A stretch of DNA of 64,000 nucleotides, from positions 62,001-126,000 of the forward strand of contig NZ_CAKMTD010000004.1 of NCBI RefSeq assembly GCF_928391935.1, given 5' to 3'. Made by a program: the position numbers and the translations under genes. Below, in pieces: positions 1 through 8,944 of this stretch; positions within the stretch are counted from its first letter, which is position 1, and every line of letters starts with the position of its first letter. The notes beneath the pieces are model-generated. The model did no database searches, was not told the DNA's origin, and saw nothing but the letters and a program-made list of their open reading frames with translations. The stretch comes from Rothia nasimurium. GTDB taxonomy: Bacteria; Actinomycetota; Actinomycetes; Actinomycetales; Micrococcaceae.

Positions 1-79
1 TACTTAAGAGAGAACAAGCGCTCGCGCCCGTCTACAGGGCCTGGCGCCCAACCTTTCCTCCAGCAGAAAGCAAGCAAAC

Positions 80-631
80 GTGGACGCACTCGACGTACAG
101 AACGACATTAAGCACGTCCTCTTCACCAAGGAAGAGATCGACGCCAAGATTAAGGAACTCGCAGCCCAGATCGACAAGGACTACGAGGGCCGCGACGTCC
201 TGCTGGTCGGCGTCCTCAAGGGCGCTATCATGGTGGTCGCTGACCTCTCCCGTGCCCTCAAGGCCCACTACACCATGGACTGGATGGCGGTTTCTTCCTA
301 CGGTTCTGGCACTAAGTCTTCCGGTGTTGTCCGTATTCTCAAGGACCTCGACACCGATTTGACCGGCCGCGACGTACTCATCGTTGAAGACATCATTGAC
401 TCTGGCCTGACCCTCAAGTGGCTCCAGCAGAACCTGGTTTCCCGTGGTGCTAACTCGGTAGAAATCTGCACCCTGCTACGTAAGCCCAAGAGCGTCAAGA
501 CCGACGTTGAGGTCAAGTACGTTGGCTGGGACATCGAGCCTGAGTTTGTGGTTGGCTACGGCCTGGACTTCGCCGAGCGCTACCGTAACCTGGACTGCAT
601 CGTCACCCTGGCACCGCACGTCTACTCCTAA
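80..631 (+). CDS. hpt: Hypoxanthine phosphoribosyltransferase
   Basis: Purine salvage enzyme of the cytoplasm that transfers the ribose phosphate of PRPP to hypoxanthine or guanine to give IMP or GMP. The 183-residue length is usual for bacterial HPRT. The PRPP-binding loop EDIIDSGLT is at residues 103-111, the LKG segment near 46-48 and the flexible-loop motif SSYGSG near 72-77. The start is GTG, preceded by a weak purine-rich stretch (agaaag). It lies just upstream of ftsH, the usual actinobacterial order in which tilS precedes it; any tilS end lies outside the window. A strong terminator follows, so it is probably not co-transcribed with ftsH. Identity is secure from the motif and the neighbourhood. 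Confidence 0.95.
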   Translation: MDALDVQNDIKHVLFTKEEIDAKIKELAAQIDKDYEGRDVLLVGVLKGAIMVVADLSRALKAHYTMDWMAVSSYGSGTKSSGVVRILKDLDTDLTGRDVLIVEDIIDSGLTLKWLQQNLVSRGANSVEICTLLRKPKSVKTDVEVKYVGWDIEPEFVVGYGLDFAERYRNLDCIVTLAPHVYS

Positions 632-653
632 AGGTTTTGCCTGAGGGCTTATC

Positions 654-684
654 CAAGAGACGAGGTTTTTGGCCTCGTCTCTTG
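654..684 (+). terminator. Rho-independent terminator after hpt
   Basis: A perfect 12-bp stem (caagagacgagg / cctcgtctcttg) encloses a 7-nt loop and is followed by tgcttt. It begins 22 nt after the hpt stop. Confidence 0.75.
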
Positions 685-935
685 TGCTTTAAGGACGCCC
701 CGGGGGCAGGCGGTAGCGGGGTGGGCAGGACGGGCGGCGGGTAGCTCCCTTACTCAGCGCAGGTATCCCGGAGGGTCTAGCCCTTTAGCCCAGAGGTGAA
801 ACCTATCCCTCATGGAGCATTCACCCAGTTTCTTTGGGTACATTAGATAGGTCTAGGCTTCGTGCACCCTTTTTGGGGTTGGGGTCTAGAGAATTATGGC
901 GGGGAGGCTCCCCGCCCCGTCATTGTGTGGAAGGC
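685..935 (+). other. Intergenic region upstream of ftsH
   Basis: About 250 nt with no convincing gene. It should hold the ftsH promoter and leader. A small hairpin (ggcgggga / tccccgcc, about 899-917) lies 19 nt before the first plausible ftsH start and could shape the leader. No confident -35/-10 pair was picked. An in-frame TTG at 834 could extend ftsH into this region, but the extra residues look non-coding. Confidence 0.4.
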
Positions 936-3047
936 ATGCCTGTGCAGAAAACGGATAAGACACCCGAACCTCAGCAGAAAAAGGGGTTCTTCGGCAAGCT
1001 CATTTCGGGGCCCTGGTTCTGGGTCCTGTTGGCTGTGCTGATTGCTGTGCCCATGCTGTTTGCTAACTCCTTGGCTGCTTCCACCCGGGTTGATACCAAC
1101 GTCGGTATCGGCCTGTTGAATGACCAGAAGGTTGTCAGCGCCAAGATTTACGACGGCGAGCAGCGGGTTGAGCTGGAGCTGAAGGACGATTACGTCACTT
1201 CGGCCGGTGAAAACAAGGGCAAGAATGTGAGCTTCTTCTACGTTGCCCCGCGCGCCGTTGATGTCGTGGACGCCATGGATGCTGCTGAGCTGGAGTCTTT
1301 CACTGACCAGCCGGTACGCACCAACTGGTTCACCTCCATGCTGTCCTTTATGCTGCCTTTGATTATTCTGGTGGCGATTTTCTGGTTCATGATGAGCCGG
1401 ATGGGCGGCGGCAGCTCCCAGATTATGAACTTCTCTAAGTCTCGGGCTAAGAAGTTCAACAAGGACAACCCCACCGTCCGTTTTGCTGATGTGGCCGGTG
1501 TTGATGAGGCCCTGGCTGAGCTCGAAGAAGTACGCGAGTTCCTGGCTGAGCCTGAGAAGTTCACCCGCCTGGGCGCTAAAATCCCCAAGGGTGTGCTGCT
1601 CTACGGCCCTCCCGGTACCGGTAAGACCCTGTTGGCCAAGGCGGTAGCCGGTGAGGCGGGCGTCCCCTTCTACTCGATTTCAGGTTCTGACTTCGTTGAA
1701 ATGTTCGTGGGCGTGGGTGCTTCCCGCGTGCGTGACCTCTTCAAGGAGGCCAAGTCCAACAAGGCCGCCATTATTTTCGTGGACGAAATTGACGCCGTTG
1801 GCCGCCAGCGCGGCGTCGGCATGGGCGGCGGTAACGATGAACGCGAGCAGACCCTCAACCAGTTGCTGGTTGAGATGGACGGCTTCGACGGCACCTCCAA
1901 CATCATTGTCATTGCGGCAACCAACCGCCCCGACGTCCTCGACCCGGCCCTGCTGCGTCCTGGCCGTTTCGACCGCCAGGTGGGTGTGGACGCCCCCGAC
2001 CTCAAGGGCCGCCAGCGGATTCTTGAGGTTCATGCTACCGGTAAGCCCATTGACCGCCGCGTTGATTTGGCCTCCGTTGCCAAGCGTACCCCCGGTTTTA
2101 CCGGTGCTGACCTGGCCAACGTCATGAACGAAGCTGCCCTGCTGACCGCCCGCGACGGCGGTAACGTCATTGATGAACGCGCCATCGATGAGGCTATTGA
2201 CCGCGTCATGGCTGGCCCCCAGCGCTCTTCCCGCATTATGAGTGAGCACGAGCGTAAGGTCACCGCCTACCATGAGGGCGGCCACGCCCTGGTGGCTGCT
2301 GCCCTGCGTAACTCTGCCCCGGTTACTAAAATTACGATTCTGCCGCGTGGCCGGGCCCTGGGCTACACCATGGTCATGCCCCAGGACGATAAGTACTCCA
2401 CCACCCGCAATGAGCTCCTTGACCAGATGGCTTACGCCATGGGTGGCCGGGCCGCTGAGGAAATCGTCTTCCACGATCCCTCAACCGGTGCCTCTAACGA
2501 TATTCAGAAGGCAACCGATACCGCCCGCAAGATGGTGACCGAGTATGGTATGAGCGCCAAGGTTGGCTCCGTGCGCCTGGTAGCTAAGGAATCAGACCCC
2601 TTCCTGGGTGGTGGTGCCGGTGGCGGCAACCAGCATTCAGATTCCCTGGCCTACATTGTGGACCAGGAGATCCACGACCTGCTGGCTATGGCCCATGACG
2701 AGGCCCACGAGATTCTCACCGAGAACCGCGATATTCTGGACGCCCTGGCCTACGCCCTGCTAGAGCGGGAAACCCTGCTCGAAAACGAGATTGCAGAGAT
2801 TTTCGCTAACGTGCGTAAGCGCCCGGAGCGGGCCCAGTGGCTCTCTAAGGAGAACCGCCTGGTTTCTGACCTTCCCCCGGTGCTTGCCCCCAGCGAGAAG
2901 CAGGCTGAGGCAGCTGAGCCGGTTGCTCCTGCTGAGCCCCTCGTCCAGCAGCCCACTGTTGATCCCATGGATTCCGGTAACCCCCACCCGGGTGCCGCAG
3001 GCCCCGCAGGTAACCCCGATATTGACCCCTTGGGAGGGCCCCGCTAA
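936..3047 (+). CDS. ftsH: ATP-dependent zinc metalloprotease FtsH
   Basis: Membrane-anchored AAA+ protease that extracts and degrades membrane and short-lived cytoplasmic proteins; it works as a hexamer. Two transmembrane segments lie near residues 26-45 and 135-153, the Walker A motif GPPGTGKT at 224-231, a Walker B stretch IIFVDEID, an arginine-finger region (RPGRFDR), and the zinc site HEGGH at 446-450. That site is the actinobacterial variant of HEAGH. The C-terminus is a Pro/Ala-rich tail. ATG 936 is used here, but GTG 942 has better spacing to the GGAAGG at 929-934, and GTG 927 is also in frame. The protein is about 703 residues. Its stop overlaps the folE start (TAATG), indicating translational coupling. 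Confidence 0.95.
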   Translation: MPVQKTDKTPEPQQKKGFFGKLISGPWFWVLLAVLIAVPMLFANSLAASTRVDTNVGIGLLNDQKVVSAKIYDGEQRVELELKDDYVTSAGENKGKNVSFFYVAPRAVDVVDAMDAAELESFTDQPVRTNWFTSMLSFMLPLIILVAIFWFMMSRMGGGSSQIMNFSKSRAKKFNKDNPTVRFADVAGVDEALAELEEVREFLAEPEKFTRLGAKIPKGVLLYGPPGTGKTLLAKAVAGEAGVPFYSISGSDFVEMFVGVGASRVRDLFKEAKSNKAAIIFVDEIDAVGRQRGVGMGGGNDEREQTLNQLLVEMDGFDGTSNIIVIAATNRPDVLDPALLRPGRFDRQVGVDAPDLKGRQRILEVHATGKPIDRRVDLASVAKRTPGFTGADLANVMNEAALLTARDGGNVIDERAIDEAIDRVMAGPQRSSRIMSEHERKVTAYHEGGHALVAAALRNSAPVTKITILPRGRALGYTMVMPQDDKYSTTRNELLDQMAYAMGGRAAEEIVFHDPSTGASNDIQKATDTARKMVTEYGMSAKVGSVRLVAKESDPFLGGGAGGGNQHSDSLAYIVDQEIHDLLAMAHDEAHEILTENRDILDALAYALLERETLLENEIAEIFANVRKRPERAQWLSKENRLVSDLPPVLAPSEKQAEAAEPVAPAEPLVQQPTVDPMDSGNPHPGAAGPAGNPDIDPLGGPR

Positions 3048-3613
3048 TGGCTGTTGACCAAGCCCGTATTGAGGCTGCCGTCCGGGAAATCCTGCTGGCT
3101 ATCGGTGAGGACCCTGACCGCGATGGCCTGCTAGAGACTCCGGCCCGCGTAGCCCGGGCCTATGACGAAATGTTTGCTGGCCTTAGCATGGATGCTGCCG
3201 ATATCTTGGGGACCACCTTTGATATCGACCACTCTGAGCTGGTGCTGGTCAAGGACATCCCCTTCTATTCCACCTGTGAGCACCACCTGGTGCCCTTCTA
3301 CGGGCACGCCCATATCGGCTACATTCCCGGTGGCGACGGCAAAGTTACCGGCCTGTCCAAGCTGGCCCGGCTGGTGGATGTCTACGCTAAGCGTCCCCAG
3401 GTGCAGGAGCGTCTGACCACCCAGGTGATTGAAGCTCTTGAAGAGCACCTGCAGCCTACCGGCGCGATTGTGGTGATTCAGGCTGAGCACATGTGCATGT
3501 CGATGCGCGGGGTGCGGAAGCCCGGGGCCAAGACGGTGACGAGTGCCGTCCGCGGGGCCCTGCGCGACCCTGCCACCCGGGCTGAGGCCATGAGCCTGAT
3601 CAACGCCTCCTGA
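3047..3613 (+). CDS. folE: GTP cyclohydrolase I
   Basis: First step of folate biosynthesis, converting GTP to 7,8-dihydroneopterin triphosphate. The 188 residues match the single-domain family. Zinc ligands are visible as C77 and H80 in STCEHH and C150 in the EHMCMSMRG motif. The ATG overlaps the ftsH stop by one base, with a GGGAGG Shine-Dalgarno in the ftsH 3' end, so translation is coupled to ftsH. It is followed by a terminator and then folP, making it the first gene of the folate cluster. Confidence 0.95.
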   Translation: MAVDQARIEAAVREILLAIGEDPDRDGLLETPARVARAYDEMFAGLSMDAADILGTTFDIDHSELVLVKDIPFYSTCEHHLVPFYGHAHIGYIPGGDGKVTGLSKLARLVDVYAKRPQVQERLTTQVIEALEEHLQPTGAIVVIQAEHMCMSMRGVRKPGAKTVTSAVRGALRDPATRAEAMSLINAS

Positions 3614-3637
3614 TCCCCCCAAGGGGACCTGATTTTC

Positions 3638-3668
3638 AAAAAGGACCGCATAGTATGCGGTCCTTTTT
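3638..3668 (+). terminator. Rho-independent terminator after folE
   Basis: A stem of about 14 bp (aaaaaggaccgcat / atgcggtccttttt) with a very short loop. The T-run is part of the stem and the complementary A-run precedes it, so it may work in both directions. Confidence 0.8.
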
Positions 3669-3737
3669 AGGTTTTGCGCTCCCCTTGGCTAAGGCGGGAG
3701 AGGTGGGGGAGTGGCCTAAAGCTGTTAGCCTGGGAGC

Positions 3738-4667
3738 ATGACTCTTCCTCACGCTCACGGTTCTTTTTCCCAGCTACCGGCAGACCGCACCCTGATTATG
3801 GGTATTCTCAATGTCACCCCTGATTCTTTCTCAGATGGGGGCTTGTATCAGGACGCTGCGGCGGCAGTTGCCCACGCCAGGGAGCTGGTGGCCCAGGGGG
3901 CTGACATTATTGATGTGGGTGGGGAATCCACCCGCTCCGGCGCTACCCGTGTGTCGCTGGCTGAGGAGCAGCGCCGCGTCCTGCCCGTTATCGAAGCCTT
4001 AGCCGCCGAGAATATCGTCATGTCGGTCGATACCCTCAACCCTGAAACTGCCCGCGCGGCTGTGGCCGCCGGTGCCCAGATTATCAACGATGTGGCCGGT
4101 ATGAGTCTGCGGGATGACATGGTTGAGACCGTCGCTGAGCTGGGTGTTCCCTATATTCTTATGCATTCTCGGGGTACCTCCCTGACTATGGATTCCCAGG
4201 CTGTGTATGCCGATGTTGCCGGTGAGGTCTTCCGGGAGTTGTTTGCCCTGCGGGAGCGGTTGCTGGCTGGGGGCGTGGCGCCTGAGCAGATTATTCTGGA
4301 TCCCGGCCCGGGCTTTGCCAAGCAGGGGGAGCAGAACTGGCAGATTTTGGCCGGGGTAAGGTCCTTGGCCGCCGAGGGGCACCGGGTGCTGGTTGCTGGG
4401 TCACGGAAGCGGTTTATTGCCCAGCTTTTGCGGGAGCAGGACGCTGCAGCCCGGGGGGTTGCCTGGGAGCAGGTAGAGGAGCGTCCGGCTAGGGGACGGG
4501 ACGTGGCTAGCGCGGCCCTGTCGCTGATGGCGGCCCAGGCTGGGGCTTGGGCTGTGCGCGTCCATGATGTAAGGGCTACTGCTGACGCCCTGGCGGTGCA
4601 GGGCGCCTGGCTGGCGCATGAGCAGGGGCGTTCACCGAAGGTCACTGACCGGCCGGTCAGGAGCTGA
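3738..4667 (+). CDS. folP: Dihydropteroate synthase
   Basis: Condenses 6-hydroxymethyl-dihydropterin pyrophosphate with p-aminobenzoate; this is the sulfonamide target. Family signatures are MGILNVTPDSFSDGG (residues 21-35), the ESTRSGA pterin loop (63-69), SVDT and INDVAG strands, and the late GSRKRF segment that carries the phosphate-binding residues. At 309 residues it is slightly longer than many homologues at the C-terminus. The start ATG has GGGAG six bases upstream; a TTAGCCT -10-like box is so close that a very short leader is possible. A perfect 16-bp palindrome lies in its last codons. About 220 bp separate it from folB. Confidence 0.95.
   Translation: MTLPHAHGSFSQLPADRTLIMGILNVTPDSFSDGGLYQDAAAAVAHARELVAQGADIIDVGGESTRSGATRVSLAEEQRRVLPVIEALAAENIVMSVDTLNPETARAAVAAGAQIINDVAGMSLRDDMVETVAELGVPYILMHSRGTSLTMDSQAVYADVAGEVFRELFALRERLLAGGVAPEQIILDPGPGFAKQGEQNWQILAGVRSLAAEGHRVLVAGSRKRFIAQLLREQDAAARGVAWEQVEERPARGRDVASAALSLMAAQAGAWAVRVHDVRATADALAVQGAWLAHEQGRSPKVTDRPVRS
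4645..4660. repeat. Perfect 16-bp palindrome at the 3' end of folP
   Basis: The sequence ctgaccggccggtcag is exactly self-complementary and ends 4 nt before the folP stop codon. It could be a protein-binding site for the folB promoter region or chance within GC-rich codons. There is no T-run, so it is not a simple terminator. Confidence 0.5.
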
Positions 4668-4748
4668 AACAGACCCGTCATAAAAGAAAAAGTTGCTGTG
4701 ACTTTAAGCTCCTGAAAGGACGGCGGGGAGGGGCCTGGGGGCGAAAAA

Positions 4749-4768
4749 TTACCGCAAGAACACGGTAA
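4749..4768. repeat. Inverted repeat upstream of folB
   Basis: TTACCG and CGGTAA arms are separated by 8 nt in an otherwise gene-free 220-bp gap. The element lies about 120 nt before the folB ATG and is followed by a TAGACAT stretch that could be a -10 box. Operator function is inference only. Confidence 0.35.
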
Positions 4769-4887
4769 GTAACCTGTTAGACATGCCTAAGACCACAGCC
4801 AGCTAAGGGTGGGGAATGCCCAAAACCCGAGGATAATGGCAACAAACCACAGGCCCTGCGGTCCTCTCTCAACGGTGAAAGGTAACT

Positions 4888-5301
4888 ATGCCCGCGACAA
4901 ACCCCGCCCACGTCATACCCGGCGACTACGCACGCGCTGACCGCATCACCCTCACCGGCGTCGGTAGCGTGGGCTACCACGGCGTCCTCGAATCTGAAAA
5001 ACAAACCGGCCAGCCCTTCTTTGTGGACGTCACCATGTTCACCGACTTCACCCGGGCCGCCGAAACCGACAATGTGGCCCATACCGTCAACTATGCAGAA
5101 GTTGCTGAAGTTATCAGGGAAATCATCACCGGTGAATCCCTTGACCTGATCGAAACCCTGGCCGAGCGTATAGCGGCGGCAATCCTGAGCCGTTTCCCCC
5201 TCCTGGCGGTGGAACTGACCGTCCATAAACCCAAGGCCCCCATCGAGGTGACGTTCGCAGACGTCTCCGTCACTATCTTTAGGGAGAAGCATGCCCGTTA
5301 A
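4888..5301 (+). CDS. folB: Dihydroneopterin aldolase
   Basis: Folate pathway enzyme that cleaves 7,8-dihydroneopterin to 6-hydroxymethyl-dihydropterin and glycolaldehyde. The family motif GYHGVLESEKQTGQPF starts near residue 29, with the conserved Glu at about 34. The C-terminal VHKPKAPI segment carries the catalytic Lys (114 or 116). The 137 residues fit the family. A GAAAGG ribosome site precedes the ATG. The last codons overlap folK by 11 nt, so folB and folK are translationally coupled. Confidence 0.93.
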   Translation: MPATNPAHVIPGDYARADRITLTGVGSVGYHGVLESEKQTGQPFFVDVTMFTDFTRAAETDNVAHTVNYAEVAEVIREIITGESLDLIETLAERIAAAILSRFPLLAVELTVHKPKAPIEVTFADVSVTIFREKHAR

Positions 5302-5797
5302 AGCAATCCTGGCCCTCGGCTCCAACCTGGGGAGTAGCGAGGACACCCTGATCCGGGCTATCGCTGATATCTGCGCCCACGAAAAAATTGCGGTCACAAA
5401 TATCTCCCCTATTGCTATCACCGCCCCGGTGGGTGGGCCTGCTGGGCAGCCGGACTACACCAATATGGTCGTTGAAATCGAAACCTCTCTCAGCCCCTTC
5501 ACCCTGCTGGCCTACACCCAGGCCATTGAAACCAAGCATCACCGCACCCGGGAGGTCCGTTGGGGCCCCCGAACCCTGGACATCGACATCATCGATATCG
5601 CCAATCTTGAAATGGATGACCCCGACCTCACCCTGCCCCACCCCCGCGCCGCCGAGCGGGCTTTCGTCCTAGAGCCCTGGGCCCGTATGGACCCCTCGGC
5701 CCTCCTGCTGGGGCATTCTGTTCGCCAGCTGGCCGACGACGCGGCTGACGCCGGTGGGATCCGGGAGTTCCACCCCGCCCCGGTGGTGTGCGTATGA
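5291..5797 (+). CDS. folK: 2-amino-4-hydroxy-6-hydroxymethyldihydropteridine diphosphokinase
   Basis: HPPK, which pyrophosphorylates 6-hydroxymethyl-dihydropterin with ATP to make the FolP substrate. The N-terminal LGSNLG motif is at residues 9-14. The hallmark RWGPRTLDIDI is at 90-100, with the two Mg-binding Asp residues. A PHPR motif follows near 117-120. It starts inside folB and ends in an ATGA overlap with the next gene, so folB-folK-DUF3180 form a tight operon. Confidence 0.95.
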   Translation: MPVKAILALGSNLGSSEDTLIRAIADICAHEKIAVTNISPIAITAPVGGPAGQPDYTNMVVEIETSLSPFTLLAYTQAIETKHHRTREVRWGPRTLDIDIIDIANLEMDDPDLTLPHPRAAERAFVLEPWARMDPSALLLGHSVRQLADDAADAGGIREFHPAPVVCV

Positions 5798-6315
5798 GTC
5801 TCAGAAACCGGGCCCTGGCCCTAATATTTGGGGTGGGTGTCGCCACCGGAGCCCTGCTCAACCTGGTGAGCGTTCAGGCAGGTGGCCCAGAGCTTTCCCT
5901 TCCCAGTCTGACCCTGCTCGGCGCCTTGGTGCTTTCCGCTCTGGCCCTCTACTTTGCTAGGCAGGTCGCCCGATTTAGCCGGGTTGAGACTCGGGCTGAC
6001 GCAGGTTCCATGAACCCCCTGCTGGCTGCCCGGGTTGCTGTTTTCGCTCAGGCCCTGGCCCTGACCGGGGCCCTGATTGCTGGCTGGCAGCTTGCCCTGG
6101 TGGTCTACCAGGTGGGGCTCCTGGCCTCCCGCTCGACCATGGCCCCCCTGATTGAGAGCCTGCTGGCCCTCACCGGCGGGGTGGTCATGCTGGTTGCTGG
6201 GATTCTGGCTGAGAACTGGTGCAAGATTCCTCCCGGGGACGAGGACGGCGGTGGGGGCGTAGGCCAGGCCGCCCCGCAGCCCGGGCCTCTTGCCCGTAAA
6301 ACGGATGCTTCATAG
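5794..6315 (+). CDS. DUF3180 family membrane protein
   Basis: Small integral membrane protein found beside folK in many actinobacteria; function unknown. Four hydrophobic segments are visible, near residues 9-25, 35-55, 80-105 and 118-140 of about 173. The C-terminus is a Gly/Pro-rich cytoplasmic tail. ATG 5794 overlaps the folK stop as ATGA and is preferred; GTG 5788 is an alternative two codons upstream. Family assignment rests on sequence character and on this conserved position after folK. Confidence 0.8.
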   Translation: MSLRNRALALIFGVGVATGALLNLVSVQAGGPELSLPSLTLLGALVLSALALYFARQVARFSRVETRADAGSMNPLLAARVAVFAQALALTGALIAGWQLALVVYQVGLLASRSTMAPLIESLLALTGGVVMLVAGILAENWCKIPPGDEDGGGGVGQAAPQPGPLARKTDAS

Positions 6316-6335
6316 GGCATATCTAAGGTGATAGA

Positions 6336-6367
6336 GCTCCGGTCTTCCTGCGAGGCCGGAGTTTTCT
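6336..6367 (+). terminator. Probable terminator after the folate operon
   Basis: An imperfect stem (agctccgg / ccggagttt) with a long loop is followed by tttt, about 20 nt after the DUF3180 stop. Confidence 0.55.
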
Positions 6368-6423
6368 ATGTCACAATGGAAGTAGGTTTTTCCCATATAT
6401 GAGCTAGCCAGCAAGGAGTTACT

Positions 6424-7107
6424 GTGACCGACCCCAGCCCCCAAGAGAACCTGCTGACCGACTCACCCGCCCGTCCGGACCATAGCCAGCCTGCCCAAGC
6501 TACCCAGCCTGCCCCCGTCCAGGCTGGGGACGAGGGGGCGAAGGTGCTCCCTGCAGCCCCGGTCTTTACCCCGACCCTGCCCCCGCTCTATCTGGACGGC
6601 CTCACTAAAGACACCATTGACCTAGCAGAGGTCGATTGGAAGCAGGTAGCCCCCGCCTACCTGAAAGTTCGGCTGATCAGCCGCCTGATCTGGTCTGCCC
6701 TGCAGGTGGGGGTAGCTGCCCTGCCCCTGATTTTCACGACCGTTCTGGGCTGGTGGGATTGGCCGACCTGGCTGGTTAACCTGCTCCCGGCCCTGGCTAT
6801 CCTCTGGAATATCTGGCTCACGTCCCTGACCGCCCGCCAGGTTCGCGCCCTGGGGTACAGCGAGCGGGCTGATCACCTGCTGGTGCGTAAGGGCCTTATG
6901 TTCCGCACGGTCACGGCTGTGCCCTACGGCCGGATCCAGTACGTTGATGTGTCCTCAGGCCCTATCGCCAACGCCCTCAACCTGGCCGAGCTTGAGGTGA
7001 AAACAGCCGCCTCAAGCGTCACTATCCCCGGCCTGCCCAAGGAGGAGGCCGCCACCCTGCGTGAAACTCTCACCGACCTGTCCGACGCGAAGATGGCAGG
7101 CCTCTAA
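6424..7107 (+). CDS. PH domain-containing membrane protein (YdbS-like)
   Basis: Bacterial PH-domain protein (bPH_2, formerly DUF304). A Pro/Gln-rich N-terminus of about 75 residues precedes two transmembrane helices (about 90-110 and 115-138). The PH-like domain starts near residue 145, with the typical run RKGLMFRTVTAVPYGRIQYV. The start is GTG with an aaggag ribosome site. Its stop overlaps the start of a larger relative by one base; a small YdbS-type and a large YdbT-type protein encoded in tandem are the usual arrangement. In Bacillus, YdbS and YdbT have been linked to resistance to membrane-active bacteriocins, but no role is shown here. Confidence 0.82.
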   Translation: MTDPSPQENLLTDSPARPDHSQPAQATQPAPVQAGDEGAKVLPAAPVFTPTLPPLYLDGLTKDTIDLAEVDWKQVAPAYLKVRLISRLIWSALQVGVAALPLIFTTVLGWWDWPTWLVNLLPALAILWNIWLTSLTARQVRALGYSERADHLLVRKGLMFRTVTAVPYGRIQYVDVSSGPIANALNLAELEVKTAASSVTIPGLPKEEAATLRETLTDLSDAKMAGL

Positions 7108-8789
7108 TGCAGAACCCAACCCCCAGCCAGGATTCCCTGCACGAACAAGCTGCCGCAGCCGCATCCGCCCCCGGGCAAGGCGACCCCGCCACCCTGGAAT
7201 GGCGCCGGGCCCACCCCCTGTCCCCCCTGGTGCGGGCCTGGCTGATTGTGGTGGTGCTGGGCTACTCGATTCTCTCCAACGGCCTTGAAGAATTCCTGGC
7301 CGGGGCGAGGGACTTCAACCTCAAAGAACTAGGTGAGGCTGGCCCGCCTGACACTATCTTCTTCACCTGGTCAAGTGTCTTTGGCGGCTACTGGTACCTG
7401 GCGGTCCTGGCGGCTATCTTCGTGCTGCTTCTGCTGCCCTTTATCTCCACCTGGTTCTTTTACCGCTTTGCCGTGGACGAGCAGAACGTCTACGTCAAAA
7501 GCGGCATGCTCTTCAAAACCGAGCGCAAGGCCCGGCTTGACAGGGTGCAGTCCATTGACGTGAACCGGCCCTTCGTTGCCCGCCTGCTGGGGTTAGCTGA
7601 GGTGAAGTTCGACGTGGCAGACGGGGCCTCCTCTGCCCTGAAGGTGGAGTTCCTCCGCTACCGGGAGGCCCGTGACCTGCGGGAACAGCTCCTGGCCCAG
7701 GTGCGGGCCCTCAAGGCTGGGGCGGTTCCCCCGTCGCCGTCCCCCGCCCCCGCAGGAGCCGGTGGGCCTGTCGTCGCCGGTGGGGCTGGGCCGTCCCCGG
7801 ATCTAGTTGACCGCTTGGCCGACCACGTCGCCGAGAACTTCCTCGGCATTAAGGACGCGGACGAGCGCCTGGTGGTGCAGGTGCCGGTAGGGCGGCTGCT
7901 GGGGTCCATGCTTCTGACCGTCGGCTGGATCGTGGGTGTGCTTGCCGTGGCCCTAATCGTGGGTGTGCTGCTGTGGGCTGAAGCCTCCCTGGCTACTATT
8001 GCAACGACTAACATCGCCCTGGTCATGGGTATTGTTTCAAGCGCCTGGAAACGCTTTAACACCGGGTTCAATTTCTCCCTTTCAACCAGTGCAGACGGCC
8101 TGAAGACCAGGTTTGGTTTTGCTGATACGACGACCCAGTCCCTCCCTGCTGGCCGTGTCCAGAAAATTGAAGTGATCCAGCCCCTGCTCTGGCGGCTGAC
8201 CGGCTGGTACCGGGTCAAGGTGACCCTGCTCGGTAAGAGTGAGGGGCAGGGGGAGTTCGCCGGTGAGCTCTTGCCGGTGGGCACCTTTGATGAGGTTATG
8301 CGGGTGCTACCCCTGGTTCTGCCTTCTGAGCAGGACGGCGGGGTGTCCCTGCCCCAGCTACAGGCTGGTTTGAGCGGGGCCGGGACGGAGCAGGGGTTCA
8401 CTGTTTCCCCGGCTAGTGCCCGGGTCTTTGACTGGTTTACCTACCGCCGTAATGGTTTTGCCCTGACCCCGGCCCTGCTGGTGGTGCGTTCTGGCCGCTG
8501 GGTTCATTCCCTGGCCCTGGTTCCGCACGGTAAGGTGCAGGCCCTGGCCCTGAGTCAGGGGCCCTGGCAACGTCGGCTGGGCCTGGCGAATGTGCAGTTT
8601 AAGATTGCCGGGAGCGCCCTGGGGGTGACCGTGCAGAATACGGACGCCGAGGTTGCCCGCGCCCTGCTGGTACGGCAGGCCCAGATGGGGGTAGGTTCAG
8701 GCGGTTGGCTGGGTGCCTCCGCTGGCCGGGGCGGCACCATCCCGCCCTTTGAGCTCCTGCCCCTGCCCGGCGCTGACTGGACAGACTGA
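7107..8789 (+). CDS. Multi-PH domain membrane protein (YdbT-like)
   Basis: Large partner of the preceding protein, 560 residues. Transmembrane pairs lie near 45-65 and 95-120, and again near 255-290. PH-like blocks (GMLFKTERKARLDRVQSI near 132; a second near 330; a third near 450) give three bPH_2 repeats. A Pro/Ala/Gly-rich linker near 205-235 separates the first repeat from the rest. Translation is coupled to the upstream gene by a one-base overlap. Function unknown; likely a cell-envelope factor. Confidence 0.82.
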   Translation: MQNPTPSQDSLHEQAAAAASAPGQGDPATLEWRRAHPLSPLVRAWLIVVVLGYSILSNGLEEFLAGARDFNLKELGEAGPPDTIFFTWSSVFGGYWYLAVLAAIFVLLLLPFISTWFFYRFAVDEQNVYVKSGMLFKTERKARLDRVQSIDVNRPFVARLLGLAEVKFDVADGASSALKVEFLRYREARDLREQLLAQVRALKAGAVPPSPSPAPAGAGGPVVAGGAGPSPDLVDRLADHVAENFLGIKDADERLVVQVPVGRLLGSMLLTVGWIVGVLAVALIVGVLLWAEASLATIATTNIALVMGIVSSAWKRFNTGFNFSLSTSADGLKTRFGFADTTTQSLPAGRVQKIEVIQPLLWRLTGWYRVKVTLLGKSEGQGEFAGELLPVGTFDEVMRVLPLVLPSEQDGGVSLPQLQAGLSGAGTEQGFTVSPASARVFDWFTYRRNGFALTPALLVVRSGRWVHSLALVPHGKVQALALSQGPWQRRLGLANVQFKIAGSALGVTVQNTDAEVARALLVRQAQMGVGSGGWLGASAGRGGTIPPFELLPLPGADWTD

Positions 8790-8944
8790 TAGGGGCACCC
8801 GCCCAGGCCCCGTTGGCTCCTCTCTGACGACGCCTGCCCTAGGCCGGGGCGGGCGTGCCCAGGAGGTGGACGGACGGGGCGCGGGCGGCTGCCGTCCTGC
8901 CCCGGTACACTAGTCAGGCAGGACGCAGATAGAAAGGGACCAGC

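Noticed and set aside
1..79. Possible 3' end of tilS
   Set aside because: tilS often precedes hpt, but no recognisable coding or stop context is visible in 79 nt.
834..935. In-frame TTG extension of ftsH adding 34 residues
   Set aside because: No ribosome site, the added residues lack family similarity, and the stretch includes a leader hairpin; starts at 936-942 fit the family.
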